Below, one piece after another: positions 25,311 to 35,987 of a stretch of 64,000 bases of DNA. Position 1 is the first letter of the stretch, and each line of letters starts with the position of its first letter. Position numbers and translations under genes: made by a program. This DNA is from Flavobacterium sp. IMCC34852 (lineage in GTDB: Bacteria; Bacteroidota; Bacteroidia; Flavobacteriales; Flavobacteriaceae). Location of the stretch: the NCBI RefSeq assembly GCF_030643905.1, contig NZ_CP121446.1, positions 372,001 through 436,000 of the forward strand, given 5' to 3'. Below the pieces are notes generated by a model that was given only the letters and a program-made list of their open reading frames with translations, searched no databases and was not told the origin of the DNA.

Positions 25311-26516
25311 TCATACTTCAACATATTGCAGTTTTCGTTCTAATTGGTAAGACAATAAGACACATAATAGAATCAAAGTAATACTGATATATCCTAAATA
25401 ATTGTAATTGTGAATAGAGAATTTAGCATCGCTGTAAGTTATCCAACCGCTCATTAAAGAAGCGAAACCCGTTCCCAACGATTGTACACAAGAATTCAAA
25501 CTCATAAAACTGCCTCGGGTTTGACTGGTTACGGCTTGGGTAATCATGGCTTGTCCGGGAACGGTTCTTCCGGTGGAGGAACTAAACCAAAATCCAAAAA
25601 TACCCAACACGATGAAAAGTTGCCAATGCGGCATATTAGTTATCAGTACCACAAAAAAGGTTGAAATCACTGCAGCCCAAACAAAAACGGTTCTTTTCCC
25701 GTAGCTGTCAGCTAATTTCCCTATAATTTGAGCAGAAATCAACGAACAAATTCCGCCAACCAAATAAATCAAAGGCGTGTATTCTTGAGGTACTCCAACA
25801 TTATAAACCAAATACGGGTTAATTAACGGCACTATGATAAAATGACCCGTAATCAATAAAAAACTAAAGCCTAAAGCGGTAATTTGGGCTTGGTTGCTAA
25901 AAATAGCATAGAAATTGGAGATGCGCTCCTTCAATTTTACCGGATTGGTCAAATGCGCATTGACATTGGGCACAAATCGAAATAAAAACGGCAACAACAA
26001 TACCCCAAAAATAGCTACTACTAAAAAAGGATAATACCAATCGTACGTATTGGCCAAAAATAATCCAAACGGTACTCCAATTACGGAAGCCAAAGCAAAT
26101 CCGCCCATTAACATGCCCATTGCTCTGCCGCGACGCTCATACGGAATAACATCGGCAATAATACTTAAGATTTGCGCACTGATTAAACCACCAAAAAGCC
26201 CTGTAAAGGTTCTGGCTAAAATCATCGAATAAGTGCCAAAGGCAAAAGCACAAGCAAAAGTTCCGATTAAAAATCCGGAATACCCAAAAAGCAACAATTT
26301 TTTTCGGTCGAATTTATCGGCAAAGAAAATGGCAAAAAAAGCACTCACAAAAGCCGCCAAAGAATAACTAGAAACAATAATAGAAAACTCAGAAGTCGTC
26401 AAATTCCATTTGGGCATCAAAATATTCCCCAAAGGCATCATGATCATAAAATCGAGTATATGGGTAAAATTGAGCAACGCCATGAGTGCTACCAAAATAA
26501 CTTCATTTCTTTTCAA
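25311..26516 (-). CDS. MFS transporter (DHA1-like)
   Basis: The 401-residue protein is a 12-helix major facilitator. It has the loop 2-3 motif FADKFDRKKLLLFGYSGF (a GxxxDRxxRR variant), an antiporter-type helix-5 region with GFALASVIGVPFG (motif C-like), and a mirrored DSYGKRTVF motif in the second half. This pattern fits drug:proton antiporters or sugar-efflux members; the substrate cannot be told. It lies about 100 bases upstream of sodA on the same strand, with a sodA -7 element between them, and diverges from the GNAT gene. Confidence 0.85.
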   Translation of the reverse strand: MKRNEVILVALMALLNFTHILDFMIMMPLGNILMPKWNLTTSEFSIIVSSYSLAAFVSAFFAIFFADKFDRKKLLLFGYSGFLIGTFACAFAFGTYSMILARTFTGLFGGLISAQILSIIADVIPYERRGRAMGMLMGGFALASVIGVPFGLFLANTYDWYYPFLVVAIFGVLLLPFLFRFVPNVNAHLTNPVKLKERISNFYAIFSNQAQITALGFSFLLITGHFIIVPLINPYLVYNVGVPQEYTPLIYLVGGICSLISAQIIGKLADSYGKRTVFVWAAVISTFFVVLITNMPHWQLFIVLGIFGFWFSSSTGRTVPGQAMITQAVTSQTRGSFMSLNSCVQSLGTGFASLMSGWITYSDAKFSIHNYNYLGYISITLILLCVLLSYQLERKLQYVEV

Positions 26517-26623
26517 AGCATTACATTTTAATGATGCCGCAAAATTACGGATTGAAAAATTCCTTTTTCTTAATAAAGAATTAATTAATTACATTAGTAG
26601 CATAAATAAAAACTATCGTTTCC

Positions 26624-27142
26624 ATGTTTGATTTACAACCCAAAAATCTGAAAAACGAACTTATTCAATTGATTCCGTTGCAAGAAACAGATTTTGAGGA
26701 ATTGTATGCCATAGCTTCTGATCCTTTGGTTTGGGAGCAACATCCAAACAAGTTGCGATACCAAAGAGAAGTTTTTCAGAATTATTTTGAAGGCGCAATG
26801 TTATCCAAAGGCGCCTTTTTAATTCGCGATACTAAAACCAACGAAGCAGTTGGCAGCAGTCGGTTTTATGACTTTAATGAAAAGGAAAACTCCATTCTAA
26901 TCGGCTATACTTTTATAGGGCGAAAATTTTGGGGCAACGGTTACAATAAAGCTTTGAAAAAAATCATGCTCGATTATGCTTTTCAGGAGGTAAATAAAGT
27001 GTATTTCCATATTGGCGCCCATAACATTCGCTCGCAAAAAGCCATTGAAAAAATCGGTGCCATTAAAGTGGATGAATTTGAAGTCGAATATTATGGCGAA
27101 GAGGCTAAGTTGAATTTTGTTTATTTAATCCAAAAAAACTAA
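26624..27142 (+). CDS. GNAT-family N-acetyltransferase (RimJ/RimL type)
   Basis: The 172-residue protein shows the acetyl-CoA fold: LIPLQETDFEELYAIASDP at the N-terminus, EAVGSSRFYDF in the central strands, the pyrophosphate-binding segment IGRKFWGNGYNKALKKIML, and the HIGAHNIRSQKAIEKIGA helix typical of RimJ/RimL-like members that modify protein N-termini or small amines. The substrate is unknown. Its TAA stop shares one base with the ATG of the addA-like gene, so the two are translationally coupled. Confidence 0.88.
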   Translation: MFDLQPKNLKNELIQLIPLQETDFEELYAIASDPLVWEQHPNKLRYQREVFQNYFEGAMLSKGAFLIRDTKTNEAVGSSRFYDFNEKENSILIGYTFIGRKFWGNGYNKALKKIMLDYAFQEVNKVYFHIGAHNIRSQKAIEKIGAIKVDEFEVEYYGEEAKLNFVYLIQKN

Positions 27143-30100
27143 TGCAGAAAACTGCTTTCTCTATCTACGACGCATCGGCCGGTTCGGGCAAAACTTATAC
27201 TTTGGTTAAAGAGTATTTGAAAATTATTCTCTTATCCAAAAAACCAGATGCGTATCGGAATATTTTGGCTATTACGTTTACCAACAAAGCCGTTCACGAA
27301 ATGAAAAGCCGTGTTGTGGAAAGTTTATCGGAGTTTGCCAAAGAAAAACCATCTGACAAAGCTTTGCAATTAATGCAAGACATTCAATTGGAAACTGGTT
27401 TATCATTGGCCACCATTACTGAAAAAGCGAAAAGCATCATCAAAAACCTGATTCACAATTACGCTTCGTTTGATATTTCTACCATTGACAAATTCACACA
27501 CAAAGTCATTCGTGCTTTTGCCCACGATTTGAATTTGCCGATTACGTTTGAAGTCTCATTGGATACTGAAAACCTATTGACCGAAGCCGTCGACGCCATT
27601 ATAGCCGAAGCCGGAAACGATGAAACCTTAACCAACTTGTTGGTCGATTTCACGATGGAAAAAACCGATGACGATAAATCTTGGGACATTTCACGCGAAA
27701 TCATGGAAACCGGAAAACTGATTCTAAACGAAAACAATCGTGAAGAAATCACCCATTTTCAAAACAAAACCATCGCCGAGTTTATAGAAATCAAAAACAA
27801 ACTAAAGGAACTCTGTGAGCAATTAGAAACCGAAACTGTGGCATTGGCTTCGGAAGCTTTGCTGTTGATTGAAAAAAAAGGAATCGATATTAAGTCTTTT
27901 TCTAGAGAAACTTTTCCAAACCATTTGAAAAGCATCGTTGACAAAAAATTCAACCCAAAAAATAAAACCTTTCATCAATTTGAAGATATTGCCATCAACA
28001 AAACCGCTTCAGACCGAACAATCATCGAAAGCATCATTCCCGATTTACTCGAAATATTAGCTTCGATTTATATAAAATTCGAAAAGAAAAATTTCTACGA
28101 AGCGTTTCTCAAAAACATCACGCCGCTTTCGTTGCTGAATACGGTAAGTAATGAATTGGGCAAAATTCAAAAAGAGCAAAATATACTTTCGATAGCGGAA
28201 TTCAATAAGTTAATCAACGAGCAAATTCAAAACCAACCGGCGCCATTTATTTACGAGCGTTTGGGAGAAAAATACCGAAACTTTTTTATCGACGAATTTC
28301 AAGATACATCCGAAATGCAATGGCAGAATTTGATTCCGCTGATTGACAACGCGCTTTCGAGCGAAGATTTGAACGGTGAACAAGGTTCGCTTATGATTGT
28401 AGGCGATCCGAAACAGTCGATTTACCGTTGGCGCGGCGGAAAAGCCGAACAATTTATCGAACTCAGTAAAGACAAAAATCCTTTTGTCAATCCGGATAAG
28501 CAGTTATTTTCTTTGGGAACCAATTACCGCAGTTACTCCGAAATCATTGATTTCAACAACCAACTCTTTGGTTTTCTATCCAATGAATTTGCCCATGAAG
28601 ATTACAAAGATTTGTACCAAAACCACAGCCATCAACAATTCAATACCAAAACGGGCGGTTATGTGAATATTGCTTTTGTACCAAAAGTCGAAAAAGCAGA
28701 CTTCGATGAAGAAGAAAATGTAGCCAAAAACGAACTCTATTTACAAGCCACTTTAGCCACGATTGAAAAAGTAAAACAAAACGGTTTCCGCTACAAAGAC
28801 ATCGTTATCCTAACCCGAAAAAAAACTCACGGAACAGAAGTCGCCAATTATTTAACCGAAAACGGCATTCCGATTTTGTCTTCTGAAAGTTTGTTGCTCG
28901 GCGCTTCGTCGGAAGTACAAGGTGTCATTCAGATTTTGCGCTATCTGAAAAACAATAACGATTTACAATCGAAAGCGAATTTCCTGTACTATTTGGCTTC
29001 GCAACAAGATCAATTACCGATTCACGATTTCATTGCGCAAGGCATGGAACAAAAGTCGGAACCCGAATTTCAAAAGTGGTTAACGACATTCCAAATTGAT
29101 TTCTCTTTCCAAAACATCCGTAAAAAATCGCTTTACGAAGCCACCGAAATCATCATTGCCAAAGTCATTCCGATGCACAAACGCAATGCTTACATTCAGT
29201 TTTTCCTCGATTTGATTTTGGAACACGATTTAAAAAAACAAGCCGGGATTTCGGATTTTCTTGCTTATTGGGACAATAATTCCGAGAAACTCAGCATTCC
29301 GTCGCCCGAAGGCAATGATGCCGTTCGCATTATGACGATTCACAAATCGAAAGGTTTGGAGTTTCCGGTGGTGATTTTTCCTTTTGCCGAAGAAGATTAC
29401 AGCAAAGGACCACGTGAAAAAATGTGGCTCAACGCCGATGAAGCAATCACGGGTTTACCCAAAGCATTAGTCGATAAAAGCAGTAAAGTAGAAGGTTATG
29501 GCGAAGAGGCGAATGTAATTTACCAACAAAAGAAACAGGAAGAATTGCTCGACAATATTAATGTGTTGTATGTCGCATTAACGCGTGCCGAAGAACAGTT
29601 GTATATCATTTCGGGCATGCAAAGCAGAAGCAAAACTACTGGAGAATACCCAAATAATATGGCGACGTTTTTTATCAAATTCTTAGAAGATAAAGGGTTT
29701 GACGAAAGTAAATTCGACTATTCATTTGGCGAAGCCAAAAAACTATCCGAAACCAAAGATACTTTAGACGAAACCGAAACCATTCCGCAATTGGCAGCCA
29801 CTTTGAATCCGAAAAACATCAAAATTGCCCAAAAAGAAAGTCTGATGTGGAACACGCAACAGCAGAAAGCGATTGAATTCGGGAACATTCTTCACGAAAT
29901 TTTATCGTTCGTCAAAACCAAAGACGACATCGATTTGGCCCTAACCAAAGCCATCGAAAACGGATTGATTGTCGCTTCCCAAAAAGCAGCAGTCGAGCAA
30001 ACGATTCAGCAAGTCGTAACGCATCCCGATTTATCTTCTTATTTCGCCATCGGCAACAAAATACTAAACGAAAAAACCATCATTCAAAAAGAAGGCAACT

Positions 30101-30294
30101 TGGTCAAACCTGATAGAATGGTCATCAATCAGAACCAAGAAATCTATTTACTCGATTACAAAACCGGAGCACACCAGGCCAAATACACTACGCAATTGGA
30201 AAACTATCAGAACGTCATTGAAAAAATGGGTTTTAAAGTAACTAAAAAAGCCTTGGTTTATATTGGGGAAAGCTTGGAAATAGTAAATTTGTAA
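27142..30294 (+). CDS. AddA-like UvrD-family helicase with C-terminal nuclease domain
   Basis: The 1050-residue protein is the helicase-nuclease subunit of an AddAB/RecBCD-type double-strand-break repair system. Walker A is DASAGSGKTYTLVKEY (K17); Walker B is FFIDEFQDTSEMQW; further SF1 motifs are VGDPKQSIYRWRGG, LGTNYRS, RIMTIHKSKGLEFPVVIFP and VLYVALTRAEEQL. A PD-(D/E)XK nuclease motif, YLLDYKTG with D1005 and K1007, ends the protein. The matching AddB-like gene lies 2.9 kb downstream, separated by kbl and an ompA-like gene. It overlaps the GNAT gene by one base. Confidence 0.92.
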   Translation: MQKTAFSIYDASAGSGKTYTLVKEYLKIILLSKKPDAYRNILAITFTNKAVHEMKSRVVESLSEFAKEKPSDKALQLMQDIQLETGLSLATITEKAKSIIKNLIHNYASFDISTIDKFTHKVIRAFAHDLNLPITFEVSLDTENLLTEAVDAIIAEAGNDETLTNLLVDFTMEKTDDDKSWDISREIMETGKLILNENNREEITHFQNKTIAEFIEIKNKLKELCEQLETETVALASEALLLIEKKGIDIKSFSRETFPNHLKSIVDKKFNPKNKTFHQFEDIAINKTASDRTIIESIIPDLLEILASIYIKFEKKNFYEAFLKNITPLSLLNTVSNELGKIQKEQNILSIAEFNKLINEQIQNQPAPFIYERLGEKYRNFFIDEFQDTSEMQWQNLIPLIDNALSSEDLNGEQGSLMIVGDPKQSIYRWRGGKAEQFIELSKDKNPFVNPDKQLFSLGTNYRSYSEIIDFNNQLFGFLSNEFAHEDYKDLYQNHSHQQFNTKTGGYVNIAFVPKVEKADFDEEENVAKNELYLQATLATIEKVKQNGFRYKDIVILTRKKTHGTEVANYLTENGIPILSSESLLLGASSEVQGVIQILRYLKNNNDLQSKANFLYYLASQQDQLPIHDFIAQGMEQKSEPEFQKWLTTFQIDFSFQNIRKKSLYEATEIIIAKVIPMHKRNAYIQFFLDLILEHDLKKQAGISDFLAYWDNNSEKLSIPSPEGNDAVRIMTIHKSKGLEFPVVIFPFAEEDYSKGPREKMWLNADEAITGLPKALVDKSSKVEGYGEEANVIYQQKKQEELLDNINVLYVALTRAEEQLYIISGMQSRSKTTGEYPNNMATFFIKFLEDKGFDESKFDYSFGEAKKLSETKDTLDETETIPQLAATLNPKNIKIAQKESLMWNTQQQKAIEFGNILHEILSFVKTKDDIDLALTKAIENGLIVASQKAAVEQTIQQVVTHPDLSSYFAIGNKILNEKTIIQKEGNLVKPDRMVINQNQEIYLLDYKTGAHQAKYTTQLENYQNVIEKMGFKVTKKALVYIGESLEIVNL

Positions 30295-30303
30295 TCTCAA
30301 TTA

Positions 30304-30345
30304 CAGCTAACAGCTAACAGCTAACAGCTAACAGCTAACAGCTAA
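30304..30345. repeat. Six-copy heptanucleotide tandem repeat
   Basis: Six perfect head-to-tail copies of CAGCTAA lie between the addA-like gene (stop 30294) and kbl (ATG 30381). Each unit contains AGCT. The array would change the spacing ahead of kbl by 7 bp per unit. Confidence 0.95.
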
Positions 30346-30380
30346 ACATCAAACACAAACTAAAATTCATAAACTACAAC

Positions 30381-31571
30381 ATGTACGGGAAAATTCAACA
30401 ACACTTACAAAATGAACTCAATACCATTGAACAAAACGGTATTTTCAAAAGAGAACGCATCATCACTTCGCCACAAGGCGCGGAAATTACAGTCAACGGC
30501 AAAACAGTTTTGAACTTTTGTGCCAATAATTATCTCGGTTTGTCCTCACATCCTGAGGTGATTCAGGCCGCTAAAGATGCTTTGGATTCTCATGGATTCG
30601 GAATGTCTTCGGTGCGATTCATTTGCGGAACGCAGGATATTCACAAAACTTTAGAAAAAAAGATAGCTGATTTTTACGGAACAGAAGACACTATTTTATA
30701 TGCAGCAGCTTTTGATGCAAACGGTGGTGTTTTTGAACCATTGTTAGGAGAAGAAGATTGTATTATTTCAGACAGTTTAAACCACGCTTCTATTATTGAC
30801 GGTGTTCGTTTGTGTAAAGCAGCGCGTTACCGCTATGAAAATTCCAATATGGAAGACTTGGAAAACCAATTGAAAAAAGCGGTAGAGGCCGGACATCGAT
30901 TCAAGTTAATTGTAACCGATGGTGTTTTCTCTATGGACGGATTAGTAGCGCCATTAGATAAAATTTGTGACTTAGCCGATAAATACGATGCTTTAGTAAT
31001 GGTCGACGAATGTCATGCGGCCGGTTTTATTGGAGCAACAGGAAAAGGAACGATGGAAGCCAAAGGCGTAATGGGTAGAGTGGACATCATTACGGGAACA
31101 CTCGGAAAAGCTTTAGGCGGCGCCATGGGCGGATATACCACTGCGAAAAAAGAAATTATAGAGATTTTGCGTCAACGTTCGCGTCCGTATTTGTTCTCCA
31201 ACTCATTGGCTCCGGCTATTGTTGGTGCGTCTATCAAGGTTTTTGAATTGTTGGAAAAAGACACCACACTTCGAGATAAATTGGAATGGAATACCAACTA
31301 TTTCAAAGAAGGAATGAAAAAAGCAGGTTTAGATATCATCGACGGTGATTCAGCGATTGTACCGGTTATGCTGTATGATGCCAAATTATCTCAAGTAATG
31401 GCCGACGAATTACTGAAAAAAGGCATCTATGTAATCGGGTTCTTTTTCCCGGTTGTTCCGAGAGACAAAGCCCGAATCAGAGTCCAACTTTCTGCTGCAC
31501 ATACCAAAGAACATCTTGATCAAGCTATAAAAGCCTTCGAAGAAGTGGCAAAAGAACTCCGTATTATCTAA
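30381..31571 (+). CDS. kbl: Glycine C-acetyltransferase (2-amino-3-ketobutyrate CoA ligase)
   Basis: The PLP enzyme cleaves 2-amino-3-ketobutyrate with CoA to glycine and acetyl-CoA in threonine breakdown. The 396-residue protein has the alpha-oxoamine synthase features: [30 protein letters not shown], the cofactor-contacting DECHAAGF and the Schiff-base lysine K243 in [14 protein letters not shown]. The length and the [10 protein letters not shown] segment fit Kbl better than BioF or the sphingolipid synthase, though these paralogues are similar. No threonine dehydrogenase gene is adjacent. A heptamer repeat lies in its upstream region. Confidence 0.9.
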   Translation: MYGKIQQHLQNELNTIEQNGIFKRERIITSPQGAEITVNGKTVLNFCANNYLGLSSHPEVIQAAKDALDSHGFGMSSVRFICGTQDIHKTLEKKIADFYGTEDTILYAAAFDANGGVFEPLLGEEDCIISDSLNHASIIDGVRLCKAARYRYENSNMEDLENQLKKAVEAGHRFKLIVTDGVFSMDGLVAPLDKICDLADKYDALVMVDECHAAGFIGATGKGTMEAKGVMGRVDIITGTLGKALGGAMGGYTTAKKEIIEILRQRSRPYLFSNSLAPAIVGASIKVFELLEKDTTLRDKLEWNTNYFKEGMKKAGLDIIDGDSAIVPVMLYDAKLSQVMADELLKKGIYVIGFFFPVVPRDKARIRVQLSAAHTKEHLDQAIKAFEEVAKELRII

Positions 31572-31703
31572 AGAAGTAGTGATAGTTCTACGGTACAATG
31601 TTAATTGTTCTACAAAAAGAGCAAAGTTTATTGAATAATTATCATCAGGTTTTTAAAATTTACCGAATTCATTATATAATTTCCATATTTTAACAATAAG
31701 ATT

Positions 31704-31733
31704 TTGATATTATAGTAATAGGTATTACTTTTG
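31704..31733 (+). promoter_or_regulatory. Promoter of the OmpA-type porin gene
   Basis: TTTTG ending at 31706, 19 bases, then TACTTTTG (31726-31733): both elements match the Bacteroidota consensus with ideal spacing. The 5' leader would be about 30 bases to ATG 31770. Confidence 0.7.
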
Positions 31734-31769
31734 TTCTATTATAATTATTATAATTTAATCAATTTAAGT

Positions 31770-33164
31770 ATGAAACATCTTAACAAATTATTCGTTGCTA
31801 TGCTAATGTTAGCTGGTTTAAGCTCTCAAGCTCAAGACGGCAACAATCCTTGGGCAGTATCGTTTGGGGTTAACGCGGTAGATACCAGAGTAAGTGCTGC
31901 ATCAAAATTAGAAGATCAATTTTCTCAGTATTTTAATGCTACAGATAACTGGAATATTCTTCCTACTGTATCATTTGTAAGCGTATCCAAACACATTGGC
32001 GGTAATTTCACATTTGGAGTTACAGGTTCGATGAACAAAATCACTAAGTTCGTTTTACCAAGAGTTAATAACGGACCTTACGAAGTAGTTAATCCAGGCG
32101 ATTTAAACTATTATGCATTAGATGGTGTTATCACCTACAGTTTGATGAATTTAATTAATTCTAAAAAACTTGATCCATCTATCAATTTTGGTGGAGGTTA
32201 CACTTGGCTTGGTGACGAATCTAGCGCAGGTACTTTAAATGGTGGTTTAGGATTAACTTATTGGTTTACTGAAAACATTGGTTTATCTTACCGTACAACA
32301 TACAAACATTCTTTCGAAGATTCACGCGCTGACATGCCTTCTCACTCACAACACTTTGCAGGTTTAACTTTCAAATTTGGAGGTTCTGACAAAGACGGTG
32401 ACGGTATTTATGACAAAGACGATGCTTGTCCGGAAGAAGCTGGTTTAAAACAATTCAACGGTTGTCCTGATACTGACAGTGACGGAATCGAAAACAGTAA
32501 AGATGCTTGTCCGGAAATTGCCGGTCCTGCTGAATATAACGGTTGTCCTGATACTGACGGTGATAAAATCGCTGACAATGTTGATGCTTGTCCAGAAGTT
32601 GCCGGTTTAGCTGCTTTCGGTGGTTGTCCTGATACTGACGGTGACGGAGTTCAAGACAAAGAAGATAAATGTAAAGACGTTAAAGGTCCTAAAGAAAATG
32701 GCGGATGTCCTTGGCCAGATAGAGATGGTGACAAAGTATTAGACAAAGATGACAGATGTCCGGATGTAGCTGGTACTGTGGCAAACAATGGTTGTCCTGA
32801 AGTAACTGAAGAAGCTATCAAAAGATTGAACGACTATGCTAAAACTATCTTATTTGATAGCGGTAAAGCTTCATTCCAACAACAAACTTACCCTGTATTA
32901 CAAGCTATTGTAGCTATCTTGAAAGAGTATCCAAACTCTAACTTCTCAATCGAAGGTCACACAGATAGCGATGGTAAAGATGCTGCTAACCAAACCTTAT
33001 CTGAAAACAGAGCTGCTGCAGTTAAAAACTATTTAATTGAAAATGGTATTGCTGCTTCAAGATTGTCTTCAGCTGGTTTCGGAGAGTCTAAACCAATCGA
33101 TACTAACAAAACTAAAGCTGGTAAAGCTAACAACAGAAGAGTTGAAGTGAAATTAGTAAAATAA
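31770..33164 (+). CDS. OmpA-family outer-membrane protein with TSP3 calcium repeats
   Basis: The start at ATG 31770 gives a standard signal peptide ([22 protein letters not shown]); the frame extends 13 codons upstream across the promoter and is not used. The 464-residue protein has an N-terminal beta-barrel of about 190 residues, five thrombospondin type-3 repeats of the form DxDxDGxxDxxDxCP (about residues 210-350, cysteine- and aspartate-rich, calcium binding), and a C-terminal OmpA domain with [11 protein letters not shown] and [10 protein letters not shown], which binds peptidoglycan. It is probably an abundant structural porin, consistent with the strong promoter and terminator. Codon use is biased toward a narrow set, as in highly expressed genes. 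Confidence 0.93.
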   Translation: MKHLNKLFVAMLMLAGLSSQAQDGNNPWAVSFGVNAVDTRVSAASKLEDQFSQYFNATDNWNILPTVSFVSVSKHIGGNFTFGVTGSMNKITKFVLPRVNNGPYEVVNPGDLNYYALDGVITYSLMNLINSKKLDPSINFGGGYTWLGDESSAGTLNGGLGLTYWFTENIGLSYRTTYKHSFEDSRADMPSHSQHFAGLTFKFGGSDKDGDGIYDKDDACPEEAGLKQFNGCPDTDSDGIENSKDACPEIAGPAEYNGCPDTDGDKIADNVDACPEVAGLAAFGGCPDTDGDGVQDKEDKCKDVKGPKENGGCPWPDRDGDKVLDKDDRCPDVAGTVANNGCPEVTEEAIKRLNDYAKTILFDSGKASFQQQTYPVLQAIVAILKEYPNSNFSIEGHTDSDGKDAANQTLSENRAAAVKNYLIENGIAASRLSSAGFGESKPIDTNKTKAGKANNRRVEVKLVK

Positions 33165-33186
33165 TTTCTTTCCAAAATATTTCTAA

Positions 33187-33217
33187 AAAACGCTCCGAAT
33201 ATCGGGGCGTTTTTTTA
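33187..33217 (+). terminator. Intrinsic terminator after the OmpA-type gene
   Basis: AACGCTCCGA (33189-33198) pairs with TCGGGGCGTT (33202-33211) with one wobble, loop ATA, then seven T. Confidence 0.8.
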
Positions 33218-33227
33218 TTTTTATAAA

Positions 33228-35987
33228 ATGTCAAAACCCACATTTCTTTACCAACTCGCACAAGAAATTCTAAAAACACATTCCAATTCTCTATTGGATT
33301 TGGTGGTGATTTTACCCAACAAAAGAGCCAAAGTATTTTTGCTCGAAGAATTAAAGAAATCTGTTGCCAATAATGCCTTTGCCCCCAAAATTATCAGCAT
33401 CGAAGATTTTATACAAGATGTGGCCGGAATTCGGTCAATCGATAGTGTTGAATTGCTTTTCGAATTCTATGACGTTTATCTTACGGTTACCGAAAAAGAC
33501 CAACAAGAATCCTTCGAAACCTTTGCCAATTGGGCCAAAACCTTACTTCAGGATTTCAACGAAATCGACCGTTATTTACTAGATACTAATCATGTTTTAA
33601 ATTATCTTGAGAACATCAAAGAAATTGAACATTGGTGGGAAAAAATAGAAAACAAAACTGAATTAGTCGAAAAACATCTCGCCTTTTGGAAAAAACTCCC
33701 GGAATATTATCAATCACTTTATGATTATCTACTCAACAAAGGCGTCGGTTACCAAGGTTTGATTTATCGCGAAGCCGTGGGAAATCTGGATCATTTTTCT
33801 GAAAACAATACCAACCAATTTATATTCGCAGGTTTCAACGCATTAAACCAAGCAGAGGAAAAAATCATCCAACATTTATTGGCACTTGACAAAGCCAAAA
33901 TCTATTGGGATATCGACGAGACTTTGCTTCACGATTCCTTTCACGATGCGGGTTTGTTTCAAAGAAAATTCAAATCGGAATGGATTTACTACAAAACACA
34001 TCCTTACGAATGGATTGTCAACGACTTTACGGAAACCAAAAATATCCACGTCATTGCGACATCCAAATCTATCGGGCAAGCCAAAATCACCGGAAGTATT
34101 ATTGAAAAACATATCGCTGAAAACGACACCAATCTGCAAAACGTTGCCGTAGTTTTAGGCGAAGAAAATCTGTTATTACCTATTTTACATTCGTTACCCA
34201 ATAACGTAAACGCGTTGAACGTAACCATGGGATTTTCGAGTAAAAACAATCCCGCACAATTGCTAATCGCTAAATTGTTTAAGTTACATTATAATGCATT
34301 ATCCCGAAATCCGAGCAGTTATGTAATGTATTATAAAGATGTGCTCGACATTTTAACACATCCGCTGATTGAACCTTATGTTTACGCCGGCGAATTGGTC
34401 AACCGAATCAACAAAAACAATTATACTTTTATTACCCATAAAAAGCTTGAAGAATTATATACTCAGGAGAATGCTTTGTTCGGAATGTTGTTCCGAAAAT
34501 GGGATACAAGTTCTGTAAATGTACTTGAAAATCTGTCTCAGATTCTACTCCAAATCAAAGCCAACCTGAGTTACGACAATGAAGAAGAGAAAATCACCAA
34601 TGCTTTTGTCTATTCCGTCTTTAAAGTGATTAATAAAATGACTTCTTATTTTGGCCAACACCAAAACATAGACGACATCAAAACGCTGCACGCCATTTAC
34701 AAACAAGTGATTGACGTGGCTGAAGTTTCCTTTGAAGGCGAACCTTTAGACGGTCTGCAAATCATGGGTGTTTTAGAAAGCCGTGTGCTCGATTTTGAAA
34801 CCGTAATCATCACATCGGTTAATGAAGGCAAATTTCCGGCGGGAAAAAGCACCAATTCCTTTATTCCGTATGATGTGAAGCGAGAATTAGAGTTGCCCAC
34901 TTACAAAGAAAAAGATGCTATTTATACGTATCACTTCTACCATTTATTGCAACGTGCCAAAAACATTTATCTGATTTACAACGCCGACAGCGATGGTTTT
35001 GATGCCGGCGAAAAAAGTCGTTTTATCACTCAGTTGGAAGTCGAAAAACAACCGAAGCACAACTTAACCTTTCAATATTTTAATCCCAATGTGCCGAATA
35101 TTGCACACCAACCGATAATTGTTCCAAAAACCGAAAGTGTTTTAACACGCTTGCGCGAAATTGCCGAAAAGGGTTTTTCACCTTCGTCATTAACGACTTA
35201 TATCAGAAACCCGATTCAGTTTTATTTCCAACGCGTGTTGCGCATTTCCGAAACCGATGAAGTGGAAGAAAATATTGCAGTCAACACTTTGGGAACGATA
35301 ATTCACGGCGCTTTAGAAGCTTTATACAAACCATTTATCGGAAGGGTTTTAACGAAAGTTGATATCGAAAGTTGTTTCAAAAAAATAGATGACGAAGTGC
35401 TGACGCAATTCAAAGAAGTTTACAAAGAAGGTGAAATCAAAAAAGGCCGAAACCTATTGGCTTTTGAAGTAGCGAAACGGAATGTCTATAATTTTCTTAA
35501 GCTCGAATTAGAGTTATTAGAAAAAGGAGATGAAGTGCAAATCATCGCTTTGGAAGCGCCACTAAGCAGAACACTAAATCACCCTAATTTACCATTGCCG
35601 GTAACCATTGCCGGAAACGTGGACCGAATTGAGCTTCGCAACGGCAGAGTCAGAATCATCGATTATAAAACCGGTAAAGTTGAACAAAAAAGTGTCACGT
35701 TAAAAGACTGGAACGGCTTAACCGAAGATATTAAAAATGATAAAATCATTCAGATTTTGGCTTATGCTTTTATGTTTGAAGAACAAGCCAAAGGTCGCAA
35801 CATTGAAGCCGGTATCATTTCGTTTAAGAATTTAAAATCGGGGTTTTTACCGTTTAATTTTAAGCAAGATAAAGAAGTAACCGATAATGTTTCGCCTGAA
35901 ATTATGGAAGCTTATGTAGAGCAGATTGTGGTTTTGCTTCAGGCCATTTTCAATGTGGAAATGCCTTTTGAGGAGAAAGTAAACTAA
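33228..35987 (+). CDS. AddB-like PD-(D/E)XK nuclease subunit
   Basis: The 919-residue protein looks like the second subunit of an AddAB-type recombination nuclease. It begins LAQEILKTHSNSLLDLVVILPNKRAKVFLLEEL, a helicase-like opening without a proper Walker A, and ends with a PD-(D/E)XK domain: FSPSSLTTYIRNPIQFYFQ, GTIIHGALEALY, and the active-site IIDYKTGK with D812 and K814, followed by KIIQILAYAFMFE. No iron-sulphur cysteine cluster is evident. Its start is only 11 bases from the porin terminator, and no promoter is visible, so its expression may depend on read-through. It overlaps the convergent hydrolase gene by four bases. Confidence 0.85.
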   Translation: MSKPTFLYQLAQEILKTHSNSLLDLVVILPNKRAKVFLLEELKKSVANNAFAPKIISIEDFIQDVAGIRSIDSVELLFEFYDVYLTVTEKDQQESFETFANWAKTLLQDFNEIDRYLLDTNHVLNYLENIKEIEHWWEKIENKTELVEKHLAFWKKLPEYYQSLYDYLLNKGVGYQGLIYREAVGNLDHFSENNTNQFIFAGFNALNQAEEKIIQHLLALDKAKIYWDIDETLLHDSFHDAGLFQRKFKSEWIYYKTHPYEWIVNDFTETKNIHVIATSKSIGQAKITGSIIEKHIAENDTNLQNVAVVLGEENLLLPILHSLPNNVNALNVTMGFSSKNNPAQLLIAKLFKLHYNALSRNPSSYVMYYKDVLDILTHPLIEPYVYAGELVNRINKNNYTFITHKKLEELYTQENALFGMLFRKWDTSSVNVLENLSQILLQIKANLSYDNEEEKITNAFVYSVFKVINKMTSYFGQHQNIDDIKTLHAIYKQVIDVAEVSFEGEPLDGLQIMGVLESRVLDFETVIITSVNEGKFPAGKSTNSFIPYDVKRELELPTYKEKDAIYTYHFYHLLQRAKNIYLIYNADSDGFDAGEKSRFITQLEVEKQPKHNLTFQYFNPNVPNIAHQPIIVPKTESVLTRLREIAEKGFSPSSLTTYIRNPIQFYFQRVLRISETDEVEENIAVNTLGTIIHGALEALYKPFIGRVLTKVDIESCFKKIDDEVLTQFKEVYKEGEIKKGRNLLAFEVAKRNVYNFLKLELELLEKGDEVQIIALEAPLSRTLNHPNLPLPVTIAGNVDRIELRNGRVRIIDYKTGKVEQKSVTLKDWNGLTEDIKNDKIIQILAYAFMFEEQAKGRNIEAGIISFKNLKSGFLPFNFKQDKEVTDNVSPEIMEAYVEQIVVLLQAIFNVEMPFEEKVN

